64,000 bases of DNA from Nicotiana tabacum (taxonomy: Eukaryota; Streptophyta; Magnoliopsida; Solanales; Solanaceae). Shown here one piece after another: positions 35,801-47,995 of this stretch. Both the position numbers and the translations under genes were made by a program. Location: NCBI RefSeq assembly GCF_000715075.1, contig NC_134095.1:64671990-64735989 (forward strand), read 5' to 3'. The notes beneath the pieces are model-generated. The model worked only from the letters and a program-made list of their open reading frames with translations. It was not told the DNA's origin and did no database searches. Numbering within the stretch: position 1 is the first letter of the stretch; each line of letters begins with the position of its first letter.

Positions 35801-38204
35801 TAAGCTTGAACAGAATACGACTGGATCTTCTGCTTGAGGCGTGTGTGTGGGATCGCCGTCTTCATTCATTGCTATCTTCTTATCATACAGATAGTGATCC
35901 CAAAGGCATTAACCCGAAGCAATCCACAGTGCCAGATATTGAACCTTTTAGCCACAAAGAGCAACAAGTAAAGTGCAGCATTGAAGGAGATACTAATTAT
36001 GAGGCAGTAGCTAATCTGGGAAGAGGTGACATAACTTTGGACGATTCTCGTGATCTGAATATTGAGTTCACTGAGGATTCTTCTGCAGAGGAAAACAATG
36101 GGACAGAAACCATTGAAGAAAGTTGTGAATTTCGGAACCATAATTGTGATCTGAAATTGAACCTGGTATCTGCCGAAGCAAATGGTTCTCTCATTGCAGA
36201 AATTCCTATTGATGCTAATCTTAGAGGATTTAGAGAAGAAAGCACATCATCAATTTCATCTGCTTTTGCTGAAGTTACTGAGTTCTCTACTGCAGCAAAA
36301 ATATCTGCAAATGGATTATCCGTCGAGGATCCTGCAGTGAAATCTAATTGTTCACATTCTGGTGACGAAAATAATCTACAATCGAATCTTCCTTCACTCA
36401 CTCTTCTGCAGTCAGAAAAACTAAGTCTTTCTAGTGTTGATGGGAGGACTGGCAGAGATTCTATGGATCCTCAATTGGACAATTTTGAGAATGATAAAGG
36501 GTGGTGGGCTCCATTCCCTGAAATTCGGCGTGAATACATGAAGGATCTGCAGAGAGGTTACCCGCCAAAATTAGGATCCATCACAACCCATGCGGTAGAA
36601 ACTACAGCTTACAAACTTGTTACTGATGAGGGTGCAAAGTTGCACATTCCCATTGGAAGTGAGAAGTACGTTTTGTCTGATTATGAAGATGAAGTTTCAA
36701 GCATCATCGCTTGTGCTTTAGCAAGGCTGAAGGATTTGCCAATTGTGTGTGAAGATCTTGGAGATGACGGAAGGAAAGATGGAGGAATGGATGGTAATGC
36801 ATATGAGAGTTCGAAAAGCTTAATGCGATTATTCTCACTGACTTCTCCTCATTTCTCCTCAACTAGTTCTTTAGATTTAGAGGGGATTCAGTCTTCCCAA
36901 GTATCAGAACAAACACGCTCGTCTAGTTTAGATGGGTTAGATATGTTAAATTCTGCTGCTGTTCATCCTGAAATCTCCTTTGGTTCGGGAAAATTTCCTG
37001 GGAAGCGTAAATACTCAGTTATGTGTCTCTATGCTAGCCATTTTTCTCGTTTGCGAGGTCGATGTTGCCCATCTGAAGTTGATTATATTGCTTCTCTAAG
37101 TAGGTGTAGGAAGTGGAATGCGAAAGGTGGGAAAAGTAAATCCTTGTTTGCCAAAACTCTCGATGACCGGTTTATCATCAAAGAAATCTTGAGAGCAGAA
37201 TTTGACTCGTTCTTGAAGTTTGGTCATAGTTATTTTGAGTACATGGAACAGTGCTACGAGAAGGGCAATCAAACCTGCCTTGCAAAAGTTCTTGGCATTT
37301 ATCAGGTTTGTTAATCAGCTACAAACTTCATTTTCTGGCTATTAGAACAGTACAAATGCTCCTGTTGGATTTTTGTCTCAGTTTTTATGTTTTGCAGGTC
37401 ATTGTAAGGCCAACAAAAAGTGGGAAAGAGACAAGACATGATCTCATGGTGATGGAGAACCTTTCATTTGGAAGAAATATTACTAGGCAATATGATCTAA
37501 AAGGAGTTCTGCATGCTCGATTTAATTCAGCTGGCGATACTGCAGGAGATGTTCTTTTGGACCAAAATTTTGTGAATGATATGAACATCTCTCCTTTATA
37601 TGTTGGAACGAGATCAAAGAGGAATTTGCAACGAGCCGTATGGAATGACTGTGGCTTCCTCAATGTAAGTTTTGCATGACATCCTACTAATAAATTACCT
37701 GTAGCTCATATTTACCAAATCATAATTGTGCTAAAAGGCATGTGACTTCTGCTTATGATAAACAATGTGTTGTTGCAATTCTATGGTTTAGCTTCTAAAC
37801 TGGTATCATTTTCTGAATAACAGTCAGTCAATGTGATGGACTATTCTTTACTTGTTGGAGTGGATACTGAGCGCCGCGAACTTGTTTGCGGCATCATTGA
37901 CTATCTCAGGCAGTACACATGGGACAAACAACTTGAGAATTGGGTCAAATCCTCGCTTGTGGTTCCCAAGAATCAGCTTCCTACTGTCATCTCCCCAAGG
38001 GAGTATAAAAAGAGATTTAGAAAGTTTATCGACACACATTTCCTAAGTGTTCCGGAAAATTGGTGCTCCCAAGGACCTTCAAATCTTTCCGTACTTTGTG
38101 GCATAGCTGTTAGTAATGAAGATGCTAAGTCTAAAGGTCAAGAGGAGCACAGACATGAGCACCAATCAACTGCTCATGGAAACCAAAACGATACTATTAC
38201 CTGA
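29833..38204 (+). CDS. FAB1D: 1-phosphatidylinositol-3-phosphate 5-kinase, FAB1D type
   Basis: Twelve coding exons: 29833-29983, 30074-30107, 30237-30827, 31939-32083, 32174-32509, 33448-34287, 34490-34821, 35087-35213, 35340-35492, 35743-37305, 37398-37664, 37824-38204. All introns are GT-AG. The exons sum to 4920 nt, one frame, 1639 residues. The enzyme makes PI(3,5)P2 from PI3P on endosomal/vacuolar membranes. Visible: acidic Asp tracts (about 105-151), a TCP-1/Cpn60-like domain (about 260-465), a Cys-rich region with C702-x2-C705 and C750..C753, and the C-terminal PIP kinase domain with FIIKEI (Lys about 1383), YDLKG (1456-1460) and MDYSLLVG (Asp about 1519). There is no FYVE finger, as in the FAB1C/D subgroup; wording in the Cys-rich region fits D. 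The start is the first ATG after an in-frame TAA at 29812-29814. Upstream of that TAA the frame still reads CQYCGA, so an older N-terminus may be lost. The 3' neighbour is convergent. Confidence 0.92.
30926..31565 (+). mobile_element. 5'-truncated RTE-type LINE in FAB1D intron
   Basis: Flanked by a perfect 13-bp duplication CAGTGTTCATTCA (30913-30925 and 31566-31578). It encodes the C-terminal end of a plant LINE polymerase ([18 protein letters not shown] ... [14 protein letters not shown], then one TAG and [15 protein letters not shown]) and ends in a TTG-repeat tail. The copy is 640 bp in the same orientation as the gene, within a 1111-bp intron. Confidence 0.96.
35484..35660 (+). repeat. 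Tandem duplication copying an exon end and donor
   Basis: 35484-35572 (GAGAGATCTCAGTTTGAG|GTTAGAT onward) is repeated at about 35592-35660 as GAGAGATCTCAGTGTGAGGTTAG. The second copy sits in the FAB1D intron and carries the last bases of the exon ending at 35492 plus a decoy GTTAGT donor. It lacks an upstream acceptor for an intact exon. Confidence 0.85.
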
Positions 38205-40290
38205 TTTCTATTGTTTTTTTCTTCATTTCCGTAGCATAGTAGCTACATATTATCCAGCCATTAATTTCTGTACATAGCTGCTAGGATGCTCGTTGTCCTA
38301 GCACCTAGGTATATATTATACATATATATCCCCCCCCCCCCCCCCCTCTCATTTCTGCGGTTTTTTATAGCAAGTTTATGGGGATGGTTTCATTTGATTC
38401 TTTTAAGGTCATTTTAGGTTGAATATAGCAAGTCTGCTGAGTAATTGTAAAAAAAAAAAAAAAAGGCATCCCTTGGACCAGTTACAGCTGCACAAGCTTT
38501 TATAGTATTTGCTATAAGATGATTATTCATATAAATACTTTGTTTTCTGATCTTTCCTGAGTTGCTTCTCTTTGCTCATTCTCTCTCTCAAATTTCATAG
38601 TTCTTTCCAATTTGTGATTATTTAAGCATTGTAATTCTATATCAGATGTATGATTTTACATGATATGAATATTTTGCAATGCTCTAGGATTATTCCTTCA
38701 AATATTTTGCTTATTTATCTGTGTTGTGTGCGTCTGTTTGGGCATGTGTTATTTTGGCATGGGCATTAGCGACATATATCAAATAACAAACATAGGAAAG
38801 CCAAAACAATGATTATAAAAGTACTTTGTGGTTACTGTAGAAACCTATATATGTGTGTGTGTGTTTACACGCACGTGCATATACATGCACACATAAATAG
38901 AAAAGCCTCCAAATTTTAAAGGAAGAAAATAAAAGGAATACCTCTCTAGTGTATGGCTTGGCGGAGATGATGAAATCAAGCATTTCACTTTTTTCATTTT
39001 TTATTTGTTCTGGTATCACTGGCTTGACTAATCCAGATGTGCGCCACATAAAGGAGAAGGTTTCCCATTTTCTGCAAGATGCATACCTCTCTTTGTAGGA
39101 AATTGATGTTTTCTTCATAGAAAGAAAGCTCCCCTTTTTCTGTGTAATATCGGAAGTTAAGTTAATACATGGACAGGAGAAGATGATGCCCATATATCCC
39201 GTTGAAAACAAAGGGACACTAGGTTATTTTTGAGTTGAAATTGGACTAGCCTAGCCTCTCTTCCCTAAAACAAAACGCAAAAAAATACTTGTTATATAAA
39301 AGGTGAATTGGATTCTCTTGTTCTTACCTCAATTTCAATAGTAGCAATTTCTACCTTAGGTTTCAAAATGTTTTAGAATTGCAAGCTGTTCAGGTTTACA
39401 AAATAATCTTTCAACCCAATAATATAATAATAATAATAATAATAAGAGATTACAAGGCACAATTTCTCTCTTTACTGAGTCAAAAAGTATGGGATCACGT
39501 TTCAATTTTCACGGATTTCCTATTATTCAGATTAGTCTCCATTCTTGGCCAAGTACTTTATATATTTGCAAAAACATTCTTTTTTACTTTCTCTCCTTCT
39601 TGATGTAACTTTCACCTTTTTTTCTTTTGTTCTCTTTTTACTATGGTAGTAGTAGAGGAGTTTATATCTGTAATTTCACCTCTGTATATAAGATAAACTC
39701 TTACATCAATAAAAGTTACTTCATTATATAAAAGAAATCTCCAGTCACGTTTTGCATTTAATTCTCTTCCTTTCTCATGACTTTTTCAAGAGTCTGGACT
39801 GTGCTCATAGAAAAGCACACGAGTTTTTCTTTTCCTTTTGGTATTGGTGTGAGATAAATTTAAACGAGAAACATCGTCGGTGAAAATTCATATAGCCATC
39901 CATAACTTGTTTGGGATGCAGTTATTTAGGATAACATAAAATATCCCCAAAAAAAAAAAAACTATTGCACAGCAACTTTCCATGTGAATCAATGGATTAC
40001 AATAGACATTGAAATAATACACATGACTCGAGAGAAATTCTTTGCTTGATTGATTACAAATACTCAACACATTTTATCACAAATACTCAACTTGAAGAAA
40101 ATGTTTTGGAAAACTTATCATATTTAATGTAAATGTGATTCCCCCTTTTTTGGGCTAAAGACTCGTATGAAAAAAGAACTTACAGGAACTATGTAATCTA
40201 GACAAGTTCATGAAGCATGTATGATGTATATAGTACTATTACCTTTTGAAGAAAACAAAAATGATAAAAAAAAAAAAAAAAAAAAACTTA
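38205..40290. other. Convergent intergenic region, UTRs and simple repeats
   Basis: Probable 3' UTRs of FAB1D and the exostosin gene. Holds a poly-C run (38331-38346), poly-A (38451-38463), a GT run (38852-38862) and a short ATA run (39421-39445). No supported gene; open frames here are short and unlike known proteins. Confidence 0.55.
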
Positions 40291-43200
40291 TCAAGTACAA
40301 TGGCAACGAAGAGGAACTGAGATACCGGGAGGTTTCCTCTTCTCGCGGATAACAGCTTCTTTAATCATGGCCAGTTTTTGGTGAACCTTTCTCCATATGT
40401 TATTTATAGCACCATTTGGATGTATAGGACCGATACCACCCAGTTGACCATTTTCATACTCGAAAATAGGCTGCACCTGAGCCATTTTATGCCGAAACCT
40501 ATCCTTTTGCTCGTCAGAGTAGCTCCTAAGATGGTTCACGAGCCAACTTGGCTGAAGTGCATCACTAACTGCTACAAACAGCGAAAATTCTGAATAATCC
40601 ACCATCCCTTCAAATGGGAGCTCAATGTTGTCACTAACAATGACGGGAATACAAAGACTTTGAATGGCATCAAAAAGTCGGCACGAGGTTGGTGTGTCCC
40701 CTGCCGGGTGCAAGCAGAACTCTGAAGTCCTCATACCCTTTATAGACTGCTCCTTCCCAGTAGCATTTGGAAAGCCTTCCTCCATCACTACCCCGGGTTC
40801 ATTTATTAGCAAGTCCCAAAGCTTTTCTCGAACGATGCCTCCCTGCACACAAAAAAATACATAATGACCTAAAACTAGCGAGCAAGAAGAGGGATGTTAT
40901 AGTCTAATATAGGCATTTGTTGACAGACAGAAAAGCCTATACAACGTTGCATGTCTGGCCAAGCACAGCATGCATACAACAGAATTGCGCAAGTTTTTCT
41001 TATGCTTCACCCTAACAATGATTTTTCCAATCAATTAGTACTTAATTGTACTCAGAAAAGTTTCAGGAAACAGAGCAAGTTCATTAATAGTAGGCCAAAA
41101 TCTGATGACAGAATAGTCTATACCGTCTGCATTGTGATCAAAAGGAGTTCCAGTCATATCTTGTGAAGAAGCTCACAAGAAAAATAGATCATTTACCCCA
41201 TATGATTGCAAGCAGCAAGCAGACTATACTCATATGGACGTACGGGAGAACTCAATAATACTACCCAATGCATATATTTATTTCCCCTGAAGCAAAGAAG
41301 GTTTTTTTTTGTAAGGGCAAAAGAGGCAGTAAATAGCTACATGGCACAACGACATCTTTAAGTGACCAAACTTTTGCATGATTATTTATTAATAAACAGC
41401 ATCATGGTATAATTCAAACACCTTGTTTTTCCTTATCTTTTTCCCCTTCCTTTTTGATAACAGTGGCATCCAGGTCAGTTTGTGCACACCTCGATTATTC
41501 TACCTGATGCCTGCTACCTCCCACCGGCCACCACGGCTTAAGCAAATGTGAAGAAATCATCTAGTGTTTTTTATCTCTACTGGAATTTGAACCTTCGTCT
41601 CTCACGATTTTCACCTACTTTGTTGACCATTAGGCCATACCCTTGGGTTCAAACAACCTGTCTTCTACCAGGCATTGGTATAATTCAAGCTCCTAGTTTT
41701 GTCCCAAGCTTTAAAAATGTTCCCTTGGTGAAGAAATTCCCCCCCAGTTTGAAATCCAAAGTTTTCAAGGTATTTAAATTAGATATAACATTATTCATAA
41801 AATAGTTGACTTGACTTGCAAATAAAAATAGATCGTACACAGGCAATATTGTTAGAAGCAGGTAGCAGATTATATTTAGCCAGAGTTCTGGAAAAAGTTA
41901 ATAATACTGACCCGATGCCTATGTTTAGCTCCTTTGAAATAGAGAAGGGTTTCTCTTTTCTTGTTTTCAGATAAAGGCAAACGAGGAAGTAGATGCGTAT
42001 AAGGCACGATTACATCCTTCAGCAGCGAAACTTGGGTGTGATGTATCATGTCAGATGAACTCTCATTAGACGCTTTCGAGTCAAGCTTGTACCACCCACC
42101 AAAATCTACCACCAGAAGAACTGCTGAAGCAACCTCAGCCTTCACATGCCACATTGCAACAGGGTCTGCCAAAGAATGCTTCAAGTTGTAAAATAACCTG
42201 ACATTGCAGAGACTAAATTATAAGATTCTAAGATGTTCCGCTTCCCTCTTTTGTAGAACATAATTAGGAAAGAACAATTACACAGTCAATAGGAAAGCAG
42301 GCTGGCGAGACGATTTTACAAATTGGAACTCGGGATCATTTGCTACTTTTAGTTCATGGTCAGACATGAGTTTTAGAATCAATTACATCACTACACATAA
42401 TAAACAGACAAAGCAACTGAATAACACAGCATACGTGTCATATTCAAGGTGGAGCAGAGGATCAGCGATGAAAAATGTGTATTATTTGATCACAACTGCA
42501 TTGAACTAAATAATATGGGTGGAAAAGGAAAGGAGCTATTTTAAGTGAAATAGCAAGATGCAGTTCACTCAACAAAATACCATCAAAATATTAGTACACT
42601 TCACCAGATATATGTCATGAAGAATTAACTCAGATGCAACTGAAGAATCTCCAGCATTGCTCAATTATGCAAAAAGTAAGCAGGGCAAGACTTTCTCTAC
42701 CTAAGTCAATACATCACTTTTCACAGCCCTACCAAATCCCTGTGCCCCTATGATGGTCTCCAAGCAGTCCAACTCAGCCCTGCTTATTATGTTTGCTTCA
42801 AAAGATTCAAGCATAAGCACTTTCAATAAGTACATATTTGACAAATCGAAGAATTGTTACTGAATCTAATTAAACTCTTTTATGCTCATAGTTACTACTT
42901 GGCATATATTTTGTAAGTCAGCAGCTCCCCAATAAAAATTAAGAAACCAAAACCCCTATCAGGATGATTTTATACAACATTCGAAGTTGTTTTCCAAGAT
43001 ACCAGAGTCCAAGTTGGATCCGGCAAGCATAAGAACTCAGCAACTTTTAGCATTCTTTTTCAGTGACTGTTTGATAAGATAGTAGCACGAGTAAATCTAG
43101 AACATAATTACATGCAAACAGTGCACAACAGCCAACATTTGTTTCTTTTTGAGAGCCACGAGGTCTCAAGCTCAATTCCCAGCGGAGGCAAAAACACTAG

Positions 43201-43821
43201 GCGAATTCTTCTCTTCCGTCAAAGCCTTGGTAGATAGAGTCGGTAACTGTGTTGGTGGGACGTAGCAAGTAACCCGTGGAATAGTCGAGGTGTGCTGGTC
43301 CGGACACCACGATTATTGAAATAAAACCAAAGTAAGTATTATGTGAGAATCTATGGATTAAATCTCACGGCTGCAGCCTGACACGTCTATCAATTGAAGC
43401 TAAGCTAAAGCCTAAAAGTCCAAGCACAACTTAAATCAGATAGATGATTGTTGCAGTTCAGTTGAAGCTGAGCTGCATCCTGAAAGACTAAGCACGATAT
43501 TCACCTATTTCTTGCTATTTTGAAGAGCATTTACAAAATAATATCAAGAAAAACATAACTGGCTCAGTTCCTTCTTTTATTTCAGGAAAAAAAACATCTG
43601 ACTTCATATGCAGATTACTTCCACACTTCGGAAGTCACTAAAACCAAAAGTTAGCACATATAGAAGAATGGAACCTCTCTAAACAAATGATTACCCTAAC
43701 TGCAAAAAGATCAAATTCTATTGAAAAAAGCACTGGTAGCACCCAACAGTCTCTAATACACATCATAAAGAAAGAACTATACAAGCTTCATCCAAAACAA
43801 CAATTATCCAATCTCTCAAGC

Positions 43822-43852
<31 letters not shown>

Positions 43853-44891
43853 TACCCAGTATTATCCAATCTCTAAAGCAACAATGCACAATAAACAATA
43901 ACTAGAAAGATCAAAAGACTCCAGAGCATAGTTATCATGACTCACAAATCCCCTACCAAATTCCTAATTGCAATCCGCGATACTAGAAATAGTACAATAG
44001 CAAACTCAAAATTTCCCTATCAAAATTGCAGTCATTCTTGTTTTACATTTTAGTAGCATTTTGTCTCCTCCAATCCAACTCAACTTTCTATTTTTTGAGA
44101 CTCTCAAATCATCTCCAAATTTAGAAAAGAATTATAACTTCATATTTCCTCAAGAACATTGATGCATCGTCTCTACAGAAGCAGCATACTAAGCAATCGA
44201 ATAAATTTGCTAAAATGTCATGAACCAATTACATACAACTATGCATAAAAAGCAGTGAGTTCCAGTACTTACCAGTAATAACAAACACATGATCACGTCC
44301 ACCAGATCGTTTCCAAGCTTCAGTTTGCTTCACAAAATCCAACGCCATTCTTTGTCTCTCATAATCCTCATTCCTCTCCTTCTTTCTAAACACACCCTTA
44401 TTTACAATCAGTTGCATCTCAGCACTCAATGTAGCAAAAAAGGGAACAAAAATCACATCAGCTTCCTCAGCACTAAACACCCTTTTAGCAAAAGATCCAA
44501 ACTTTAAATTTTCTGGTGTCATCAAATCACCCAAGATCCAATACTCAGCACTGTACTGTTTGATTATTGGGTTTTCTGGATAAGGAAGTAAGTTTTGAGA
44601 ACTTTTGCCCATATGGGTCTTTCTTATTTCATTATCTACTTCACTCCCAATTCTTGAATCAGAATCTAAAGCCCAGTACTTTTCAAGTAATCCATAGTTG
44701 AGGGATCTTGGAAGATCTGCTATGTAAACTTTGATGGAATTACGAGATTCTTGAAAGTTGAAATTTGGGTTAATTGGGGTTGGAGAGGAGTGGAAAAAGA
44801 AGAGGGAAAGTGGTAAAATGCAGAGTATAGAGAGAGAGACGAAGAGAGAAGGGATACTGCAGGATGAATTGGTGTTCTTCAGTGGCATCAT
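40291..44891 (-). CDS. Exostosin-family (GT47) glycosyltransferase
   Basis: Three exons on -: 44891-44273, 42165-41912, 40842-40291, with phases that join cleanly (619 + 254 + 552 = 1425 nt, 474 residues). GT47 enzymes are Golgi type II proteins that add sugars to cell-wall polysaccharides; arabinosyltransferase ARAD1 is one plant relative, but the sugar here is not predictable. Seen: a hydrophobic signal anchor (about 13-35), KVYIADLP at the domain start (about 54), GRDHVFVIT...DPVAMWHVKAE across exons 1-2, VVDFGGWYKLD, and the C-terminal core SEFCLHPAGDTPTSCRLFDA...PVIVSDNIELPFE (about 331-369). Length fits the family. Large introns hold a SINE, a SINE fragment and a LINE tail. Convergent to FAB1D; I recall Arabidopsis At1g34270 as the neighbouring relative. 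Confidence 0.93.
41418..41675 (-). mobile_element. tRNA-derived SINE in exostosin intron 2
   Basis: Flanked by a 13-bp direct repeat TGGTATAATTCAA (41405-41417 and 41676-41688). On - it has an A box TGGCCTAATGG (41627-41637) and a B box GGTTCAAATTCC (41582-41593) 33 nt downstream, a body like other Solanaceae SINEs (GTCGAGGTGT-type word) and an A-rich tail. It lies in gene orientation. Confidence 0.93.
43140..43330 (+). mobile_element. SINE fragment in exostosin intron 1
   Basis: Body words match the intron-2 SINE family: GGTCTCAAGCTCAATTCCC (B-box-like), AAACACTAGGCGAATTCTTC, GTGTTGGTGGGACGTAGCAAG, CCCGTGGAATAGTCGAGGTG and CCGGACACCACGATTAT. The A box is missing and no target duplication is seen, so it is an older, 5'-truncated copy in antisense to the gene. 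Confidence 0.8.
43803..43884 (-). mobile_element. Ultra-short LINE/SINE tail insertion with target duplication
   Basis: A 24-bp direct repeat (43803-43826 and 43861-43884, one mismatch) brackets only about 34 bp: a CAA run then CATACCCAGT. On - this reads ACTGGGTATG plus a TTG run, the 3' terminus of RTE-type LINEs, as at 31545-31565. The boundary is uncertain by the CAA units shared with the repeat. Confidence 0.8.
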
Positions 44892-45304
44892 GTTGTTGTT
44901 CTTTGAGGTTCCTGTTTCATCTATATAATAGGATTTCTGTGTTGATTTAACTGATTCAAGTTGTGTGTAAATAAATGATGTTTATAGAATCTGTGGAATG
45001 ATTGATCTTGCTTGCATTTTTTTTTATCAAAATATTTAAACGGAGAAGACGAGGTCAGTGACAGACTCAGAGGTGTAATATGAAATACTCATAAATTTGT
45101 GGAGAAAAATACAAAAATAATCCCTAATATTGCTTAGGATAAGTTTAAAGTAATTGCTCTAATATCCTTATAAGTATTTTGGTTTGCCAAGAACATGCAC
45201 TTCTAATTTTCATAAAATATTTTTCAATTCTAGCTGTTAGATCGACTGAGAATGGTAAAGAAAAGGATCTAATGAAATTTCATATTTAGAGACGCAGTAT
45301 TTTA

Positions 45305-47560
45305 GGGAAAATTTCACATTAGAACAGTTGGGCTCCATGCTTTTTAAGTTTATAGCCCATATAATAATTTACAACCAATTAGCCCAAAAATATATGCTAA
45401 GATTCAACATCCAACTCCAATAGGTTCTCAAAATTATTATTTAATTTTTAAAAAAGATTCCTCAAGCTTTTAAATTAATTTTCGAATCAGTAACTGTGAC
45501 TCAAATATTAATTCAAGAAATCAAATTCATTTGGGCGGTGAAAATTAGATTTTTAACAAGGTTAAATATGTGGGTTTAAATTTCGAATTTGATTTTGTGA
45601 GAAATTTGGAGTGGGTGTTATTTAGACTTGTTAGAAATAGTATAAGGAGGTTGTATATAAAATTTGAAGTCATTTAATGGAGATTTGGACTGGTTTTGAA
45701 CAAGAATTGCAACTGAAAATTGTGGAAGAAGTTCGTCTACAGATGCTTGTATAAAGATGTATAAAAGTGTATAATAGTGTATAAGGTGTGTTTCTACACT
45801 CATATACAAGATTATACATGATTATACAAAAAACTGACTTCGTCTTCTTCCTTGCGTCTTTTCTTAAATTTAACTCAAATCTACTCCAAATCACTTCAAA
45901 TTTAAATTTTGAACTCCTTTTGATATTCTCAATCAATTGGAACAACATCCAATCCAAACAACTAACAAATTTAGAAAAAACCATTTTCAAAAGCAAAGGT
46001 TTGAATGGTCTTCAATGGTGGACTTCTACTCTTCAATTTTCTTACATTGAAAGCAGTTGACACAAGAGGAGAAGCAGAAAATGCATATGTAGAAGATATG
46101 AGAAGAAGAGAGAGTGAAAGCAATGGTTGTGAGAACAAAGAATTAACTCCATAACTTTTAGAAGCAATGGTTGTAAGAACACAGATTTTGAATTTGGAAG
46201 TGCTTTCAAAATATGTACAATGTGGGTTAGGTGAGGTAAAACTTAAAAACATGGGCCATTTTTTGTTATGGTGTGAAGTCATGTGTATTTTCTTGTAATT
46301 TTTTTTTTTACAGTTTTTACTATTTTTTTAATTTATTTCTTTTATCTAGAGAAGTGTAGCTTTTGCCTTTTATTTTTGGATATATTTTGTCTAGTGAATT
46401 TTTTTATAATTTTCATTAAATTTAAGAAATAAAGTCTATTAAATATTTGAATTGAGACCACATATACTTACTCTTGACAAAATTTGGTAATAAAATGTGA
46501 ACATATTACTAGACACCTAACTCCAAGATTTATACAAATATAACTTAGAAAGAATTACAAGAAAATACACATGACTTCTTACCATAACACAAAATGACTC
46601 ATGTGTTTAAGTTTTACCCCACCTAGCCCATATTTTACATATTTGAAAGCACTAGCAAATTTAAAATCTGTGTTCTATAACCATTGCTTTTAAAAGCTAT
46701 GGAATTAAATCTGTGTTCTCACAACTTGTTTTTACTCTCTCTTCCTCTCACATCTTCAACATATGCTTCTAGGGGTTGTGTATTTTATGCTTCTACCCTT
46801 GTGTCACCTGCTTGTAATGTAAGAAAATTGAAGAGTAGAAGTCCACCATTCAAGACCATCCAAAGTTTTGCTTTTGAAAATGGATTTTTTTGAATTTATT
46901 AGTTGTTTGGATTGGGTGTTGTTCCAATTGATTGAAACTATCAAAATAAGTTCAAAATTTAAATTTGAAGCGATTTGGAGTAGATTTGAGTTAAATTTTA
47001 GAAAAGACGCAAGGAAGAGGACGAAGTCAGTTTTTTGTATAATTATGTATAGTAGTGTATATGAGTGTAGAAACACACCTTATACACTACTATACACTTT
47101 TATACATCTTTATACAAGCATCTGTAGACGAACTTCTTCCACGATTTTCAGTTGCAATTCTTGTTCAAAACCAGTCCAAATTTCCATTAAATGACTTCAA
47201 ATTTTATATACAACCTCCTTATACAATTTCTAACAAGTCTAAATAACACCCACTCCAAATTTCTCACAAAATCAAATTCGAAATTTAAACTCACATATTT
47301 AAGCTTGTCAAAAATCTAATTTTCACCGTCCAAATGAATTTGATTTCTTGAATTAATATTTGAGTCACAGTTATTGATTCGAAAATTAATTTAAAAGCTT
47401 GAGGAATCTTTTTTTAAAAATAAATAGTAATTTTGAGAACCTATTGGAGTTGGATGTTGAATCTTAGCCTATTATTTTTGAGCTAGTTGGTTGTAAATTG
47501 AAATATGGGCTATAAAATTGAAAAGTATGGAGCCCAATTGTTCTAATGTGAAATTTTTCC
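45305..47560. mobile_element. Foldback element with arms of about 1 kb
   Basis: Arm 45305-46300 is the inverted copy of 46553-47560; the spacer is about 252 bp. The ends read GGGAAAATTTCACATTAGAA outward, as in many plant MULEs. Each arm carries the same roughly 108-codon open frame (46868-47194 on + and 45670-45996 on -), nearly identical in its last half, plus TATAC/GTATAA oscillating repeats. No transposase is seen. Flanks AGTATTTTA and ATTTATTTA do not match well, so the target duplication is unclear. A non-autonomous MULE-like element or an inverted duplication. Confidence 0.88.
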
Positions 47561-47995
47561 ATTTATTTATCTATTTAAACTTTTGATGTGATTACTTTTG
47601 TACAAAATTAAATCTTTAACAATTGTACTTTGTTGTTTTTATCTAAATACAGGTAATAAATACATCCAATTGATACCTTAAACTTCATTTTCACCCAAAC
47701 ATTGACATATAAAATGAAACGGAGAGTGTCTTTATTAAATGAAAAAAAAAAGTAGCAGAAGTAGACCTAATCAATTTCGAGCTAGAAAACCAGAACAGGA
47801 GTTGAAAATAGAGAGAAGGGAAGGGAATATCAACAGATGATTTATATAAAAAATTCTTCATAGTGTGGCATTTGCTGCAACACCAATTACACCCAAAACT
47901 AGATTCAAAGTACTGAGTTAAAAATTCTACCTGATTTAACACTAAAAACAAGCATATTGTCTCTGCGCCTACATATTGCTCTTTCCAATACTGGA

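Noticed and set aside
36000..36400. Minus-strand frames of 89 and 134 codons within the large FAB1D exon
   Set aside because: They are antisense shadows of the 1563-bp coding exon.
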